From Brachypodius melanocephalos (Eukaryota; Chordata; Aves; Passeriformes; Pycnonotidae), in the NCBI GenBank assembly GCA_013398615.1, contig VZSR01000520.1:34938055-35002054 (forward strand): a DNA stretch of 64,000 nucleotides. The letters run 5' to 3'. Shown here piece by piece: positions 60,371 to 64,000 of this stretch. The first letter of the stretch is position 1. Every line of letters begins with the position of its first letter. Below the pieces are notes generated by a model, which saw nothing but the letters and a program-made list of their open reading frames with translations, was not told the DNA's origin and ran no database searches. A program made the translations under genes and the position numbers.

Positions 60371-60878
60371 TTCATGTAATTTGTTCCAAAATATTAATTT
60401 TTTTAGCCTAGCAATAACAGGATTAGAGCTGTAAAAGACCTTTTGTATAAATCCATATACAGAGTATATACTGTAGCTACACTTTTTAGCCTAGGACAGA
60501 TTGTGAAAAAGCTTATAATGGGTGAAGCTAAGAACCTGCTCCTGCCCGTTTATAATTACAGTTACTCAGGATCAACAGGTTCTAAGGCTGCATTCATGAA
60601 CATAGATTGGACTCAAGTCTATCATGTTGTACATATCTCTCTGATCATTGGAATAACTTGTTCTTAAATGTTCCTTTACATTATTTTTGAAGCTAAAACA
60701 AAAATCACTTTTCTTTAACTTCTATTTTTTTTAAAAATAGAATTGTGGGTATTCACTAACATGGAAGTGCTATGTTGCTATTTTTTGACAATTACAAAAG
60801 AAAATAGGGTTTTTAGGAACCTTTATATAAGTTTTTAGGGGGATGTCTTTTTTTTTTTAGATTCACAGCTGGCAATGC

Positions 60879-60884
60879 AATAAA
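60879..60884 (+). terminator. AATAAA poly(A) signal, proximal
   Basis: AATAAA 509 bp after the stop codon, followed by a G/T-containing stretch. Confidence 0.55.
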
Positions 60885-61459
60885 ATCTGTCACTATAAAA
60901 CAGTGATGTTCTAATGAGGCTTTTTGTCATCATCTTCTGGGAAAACAGCAGCTTGTAAGGAGAGTTGTTATGAAGTGCACTTAGAAATTAGGTTGTTAAA
61001 CTGTGCCAATTAATTTGTGGGTTTTTTTCAGTACATTTTCCAAAACTGCCAGGTCTGATTTATTATTTTTTGAAATACTGCTTTTACTTCATTGAATCTC
61101 TGCTGCTCTTCTTTGTAGGTTTCATAGAAGCCTCTTTAATTTTGTGACTACTGTATTGTATTCTTCTGTCGATACTTGTATACAGTGCAATTAAAAAGAT
61201 ATCCCACATCTATTCTTATTGATGTCTACAGAATTTATGTTGCAAACTTCAAGAGGAGCATGATTGGACTTGAACTTCTGCATAATGATATTTACAAATC
61301 CCAGCATTTGCATACTGTTGCATACATGATGTTTAATAACAGACGGATTTTAATATCAATAGGAGACTCAGCCAAAGCCCATTGGAATCTAAGGAGAATC
61401 AATTAACTCAGTGAATTTTACATAAAATCTTGAAAGTATAATGATTTACCTCCTCTTAT

Positions 61460-61465
61460 AATAAA
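61460..61465 (+). terminator. AATAAA poly(A) signal, middle
   Basis: AATAAA about 1.1 kb after the stop, with a downstream T-rich stretch (GTTGTATTTTCTGTATTTATT) within 25-45 bp, a plausible cleavage context. Confidence 0.55.
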
Positions 61466-61656
61466 TACTTAAATCTGTGCAATCCCAGTTGTATTTTCTG
61501 TATTTATTCTGTAATGTACTGATTAGAAAAATAACAAATAATAAGTTGTGTATTGAAATGGTATTAAATTTGTAGTCTTTATTACCACTCTCAGAATCTG
61601 CCTGAGTACGTTTCAGGTTTTGCAAAGGGTCAGTCTTCCCTCAGTGCATTTACTAA

Positions 61657-61662
61657 AATAAA
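61657..61662 (+). terminator. AATAAA poly(A) signal, distal
   Basis: AATAAA about 1.3 kb after the stop, followed by a GTGGAAATGTTTG stretch. Last canonical signal before the LTR-like element. Confidence 0.5.
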
Positions 61663-61690
61663 AAGTGGAAATGTTTGCAGATATGCCATT

Positions 61691-62115
61691 AAAATACCAT
61701 TATGCTTTACAAAAACAACAAAAGTAAAACCAACTAATGAAACAAAGGAAAAACAGTAAGGCATGTGCTAGCTTGCTTTAAAAATGCCCCTCTGTGTGTT
61801 TTCAGTGGAGAGAAATTGATTTGGATAATCTAAAACTGAAAGCAGCCTAAAATTATCTACATGGAGGCAGGGGATGAAAAAACAGTAGAGACAAAAGGGA
61901 ATGAGAGACACCCTCCCACTGAGTCAAGATTCAGAGTGGATCCCCTTGCCAAAGTGAGCCCCAGACATGACCCAACAGATTTTGGGCCTAAAAGTTTTAA
62001 CAGCACTTAATGGATAGCCTAATTTAAACAATTTAACAAAGTATTCTATAAACACACCCACTCACTTAGAAGCCTATCTTAATTGTTACTGTCTATAATC
62101 AAAGACTTATAAAAC
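61691..62115. other. Downstream flank of UNC79
   Basis: Non-coding. From about 61845 the base composition becomes less AT-rich (AGACACCCTCCCACTGAGTC and similar), and this part may belong to the same retroviral insertion as the following LTR-like element. Confidence 0.45.
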
Positions 62116-62541
62116 TGTAATGGTTCATCCCTTTTCCCCTGACCCCCCATCCCACCCCCTATCACCCTATCTTGTCAATCATCCTGGTGGACTCAAAAGG
62201 TATGCTCTCCCATTTGGCAAGGTGTCCAGGTGCCACCTTCCCCTATTGTGGTGTAAAGTACCTTTGCTCCGAACCGCTCCCACCTGCCCTCCCTATTGGA
62301 TCAAGACCCCCATGGTTCGGGTTTCACCCGAAGTGAGATAAGGAGAGAACCTGAGTCCAGAATTCATTCTGCTTTCCATCTCCATGGAATAAACATCTTC
62401 CAAAACCACAGCAGAATCCGCTTTTCATTGCCAAGTCTCTGACCACGCGGCAGCTTAGAGATTGAAAACCACAGGACTTTCAGGTGGAACAGGGCTGAGA
62501 AACCTCTGCTAGCTGGTAAGCAGAAAGCCTTCGGCTCCACA
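62116..62541 (+). mobile_element. LTR-like element, probably endogenous retroviral
   Basis: A C-rich 426-bp segment starting TGTAATGGTTCATCCC and ending CGGCTCCACA, with AATAAA at 62388-62393 followed by a C/T-rich region. It has the look of an avian ERV LTR in + orientation. Borders are tentative: no target duplication was found, and the end could lie elsewhere within about 100 bp. Confidence 0.5.
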
Positions 62542-62899
62542 CTTAATGACACACCAAACTTAAGAATCCAAGAGAGAACATTCACAGCACACTTACTACA
62601 GCTCATTCACACTCCCATGCACACAGACCTAAAGAATATATACAAGGTATGTACTGGGAAACATTCCCCTGGAGCTCAGTGCAGTACCCACAGCGGCTGC
62701 CTTTGCATCTTCTCAACAGGTGATGGTGAAAGTGAGCTAACAGGGGTGGGGGAGCAGCCCAGGCTCAGTCTGGATCTCAGCATCTGCTCAGAGGGTGGTG
62801 GCCAATGAGCCTTTCTGAGATCATAGTGTGGCCTGAGGAGGAGCAGGGAGGGGGATGCACCAGCATGGCATGCTCTTGAGCTTGGAGTAGGTTTTTCTC
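62542..62899. other. Unassigned sequence between LTR-like element and CR1
   Basis: Could be retroviral leader/internal sequence or ordinary flank. No protein similarity was seen in any frame. Confidence 0.4.
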
Positions 62900-63320
62900 A
62901 AATATTAACTATATTTCTTGTGTCCTTCTTTCATCCAGGATCTTATCTCTTGAGACTCTGAGCTCTCTTATCTCATGTTTATTCCCCATACTGTGTGCAT
63001 TAATATACAGGTACTTCAGAGGGGTGCCCAGCAGGATTTCCTGAAGGGGTTTTAGGATTTTCTCCATAACGATTCTCTTAGTAGGCACTTCCTTGCTCAT
63101 CTGCAGAATGCTGGTGGTTGAGCTGTGTTTTGTTGATTTTGGGATCCCTTTCTTTCACCCCAAGCTCTGTCACTCCCTCATGGGGGTGCAATACCATGCT
63201 AAGTGGTAGGCAGTTGGAATATTGCCTTTGGCAAAAAGGAGCTGTGGTCTGTTTTCAGTGGGACTCACTCCTTCCATCCCTCAACTCTGTCTTCTTCAAT
63301 CTTGTGCCTGCAACATAGGT
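62900..63320 (-). mobile_element. CR1 LINE fragment including the start of ORF2
   Basis: On the minus strand, 63100-62909 contains the peptide LKYLYINAHSMGNKHEI, which resembles the opening of the CR1 ORF2 endonuclease (a YTNAHSMGNKQEE-type motif in intact copies). The + strand text AGGTACTTCAGAGGGGTGCC just beside it is also typical of this CR1 region. The frame ends soon after, so it is a dead fragment; the upstream part to about 63320 is probably the end of ORF1. Confidence 0.75.
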
Positions 63321-64000
63321 CATACCTTTGCTAAGTAACCACATTAATAGGGGGCCCAGGTGTAGGGGCTGGGGTCACCCTACTGAAATGGAAATGCTGT
63401 TGGGCCCCTGAAAGTGGGACATGTAGGAGAGAGATTTTTGTATTTTGATGTGCTGTGATCTGGTGAATATGAAAGACAAGGAGAGGGAGGGAATTTGAGG
63501 CCCTCGGGCATGAGGTGGGTGAGCTCAGGTGGGTGAAATGGAAAATGTGGAAACGTAAAGGATGAAGAGAAATGATTTGCAGGAGAAGAGCAGAGCCTGA
63601 GAAAGCTTGTTGTTGAAACTCACTTCTGGAAAGGAGAATCTGTGATCAGGCATCTCAGTGGATAATGCATGGAAGCAGCATGGTGAAAGCTCTTTCCCTG
63701 CCTAGCAAAATCTTCTTCAAAGCATATATGTTCAGGCTGGCAAAGCTCAAAAAGAATGCAAATACATTGCTGGGGAGTTATTAAAATTAAGCACAAGCCA
63801 AAGACAGACTTGCTGAATCCAAGTCTTTAAACAGTTTAACATGTGGGAATTGAGATTTGGTTTCAGCTCTGGGTTTAGAGATAAGAGTTGGTCACAGAAA
63901 CTACTCCCATGTTTCTACATAGGATTTAGTGTGTATCTGTCACTGATTATAATTAATATGGTTCTTATAGAGCTGTTATGCCTAGACAAATTAGGGCTGC
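63321..64000. other. Intergenic sequence at the window end
   Basis: No exon, RNA gene or clear repeat recognised. In mammals PRIMA1 lies next, convergent with UNC79, but nothing in this stretch identifies it. Confidence 0.6.

Larger units (their letters stand above)
60371..61690 (+). other. UNC79: UNC79 3' UTR (end uncertain)
   Basis: AT-rich sequence after the stop codon with no open frame of note. Candidate poly(A) signals lie at 60879, 61460 and 61657 (AATAAA) and 61563 (ATTAAA). The most distal one would give a UTR of about 1.3 kb; the true end cannot be told from sequence. Confidence 0.65.

Noticed and set aside
63321..64000. Possible start of a convergent neighbour gene (PRIMA1 by mammalian synteny)
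   Set aside because: No exon, conserved coding block or poly(A) signal in the expected minus orientation could be identified.
1..64000. CRISPR arrays, bacterial operons, phage modules, tRNA or rRNA genes
   Set aside because: The window is vertebrate intronic and coding DNA. No regularly spaced repeats and no tRNA cloverleaf or rRNA motifs were recognised by eye; a tRNAscan or covariance-model search was not possible.

Overview
The window is a stretch of vertebrate, almost certainly avian, nuclear DNA. It is AT-rich and intron-dominated, and it carries bird-type CR1 LINE fragments and avian endogenous-retrovirus LTRs. A passerine is plausible from the LTR types, but the species cannot be fixed from sequence alone.

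One protein-coding gene is visible: the 3' half of UNC79 on the + strand. UNC79 is the large HEAT-repeat-type auxiliary subunit that works with UNC80 in the NALCN sodium-leak channel complex. I could place 25 consecutive coding exons (numbered here as window exons 1-25) from 2891 to the stop codon at 60368-60370. All have GT-AG borders and every codon phase joins correctly. Together they give 4,307 nt, about 1,434 residues plus stop. I recall human UNC79 as roughly 2,600 residues, so this would be the C-terminal half or slightly more; the 5' exons lie upstream of the window.

Layout: 1-2890 is intron. 2891-13289 holds exons 1-5, including a 1,224-nt exon that encodes an acidic, serine-rich, probably disordered segment. 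15024-34030 holds exons 6-16, including a 39-nt microexon and an 84-nt intron. 39468-55206 holds exons 17-23. 59446-60370 holds a 42-nt exon and the terminal coding exon. A 3' UTR with several poly(A) signals follows, to about 61.7 kb. The last 2.3 kb is intergenic and repeat-rich: an LTR-like element, then a minus-strand CR1 fragment that includes the start of its ORF2.

Repeats in the introns: an ERVL-type LTR (about 16.66-17.25 kb), CR1 tails (18.65, 37.4 and 39.85 kb), a minus-strand ERVK-type LTR with an adjoining polypurine tract (55.27-56.1 kb), possible ancient MIR/L3/L2-like relics (8.9, 50.65 and 54.3 kb), a CpG-rich patch with an 8-bp tandem repeat (about 4.9-5.25 kb) and simple repeats.

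I see no novel multi-gene system. The most interesting local observation is the 84-nt intron between exons 12 and 13. It is a multiple of three and has no in-frame stop, so its retention would add 28 residues without breaking the protein. The tandem acceptor at exon 4 and the antisense LTR 67 bp from the exon 23 splice donor are also worth checking.
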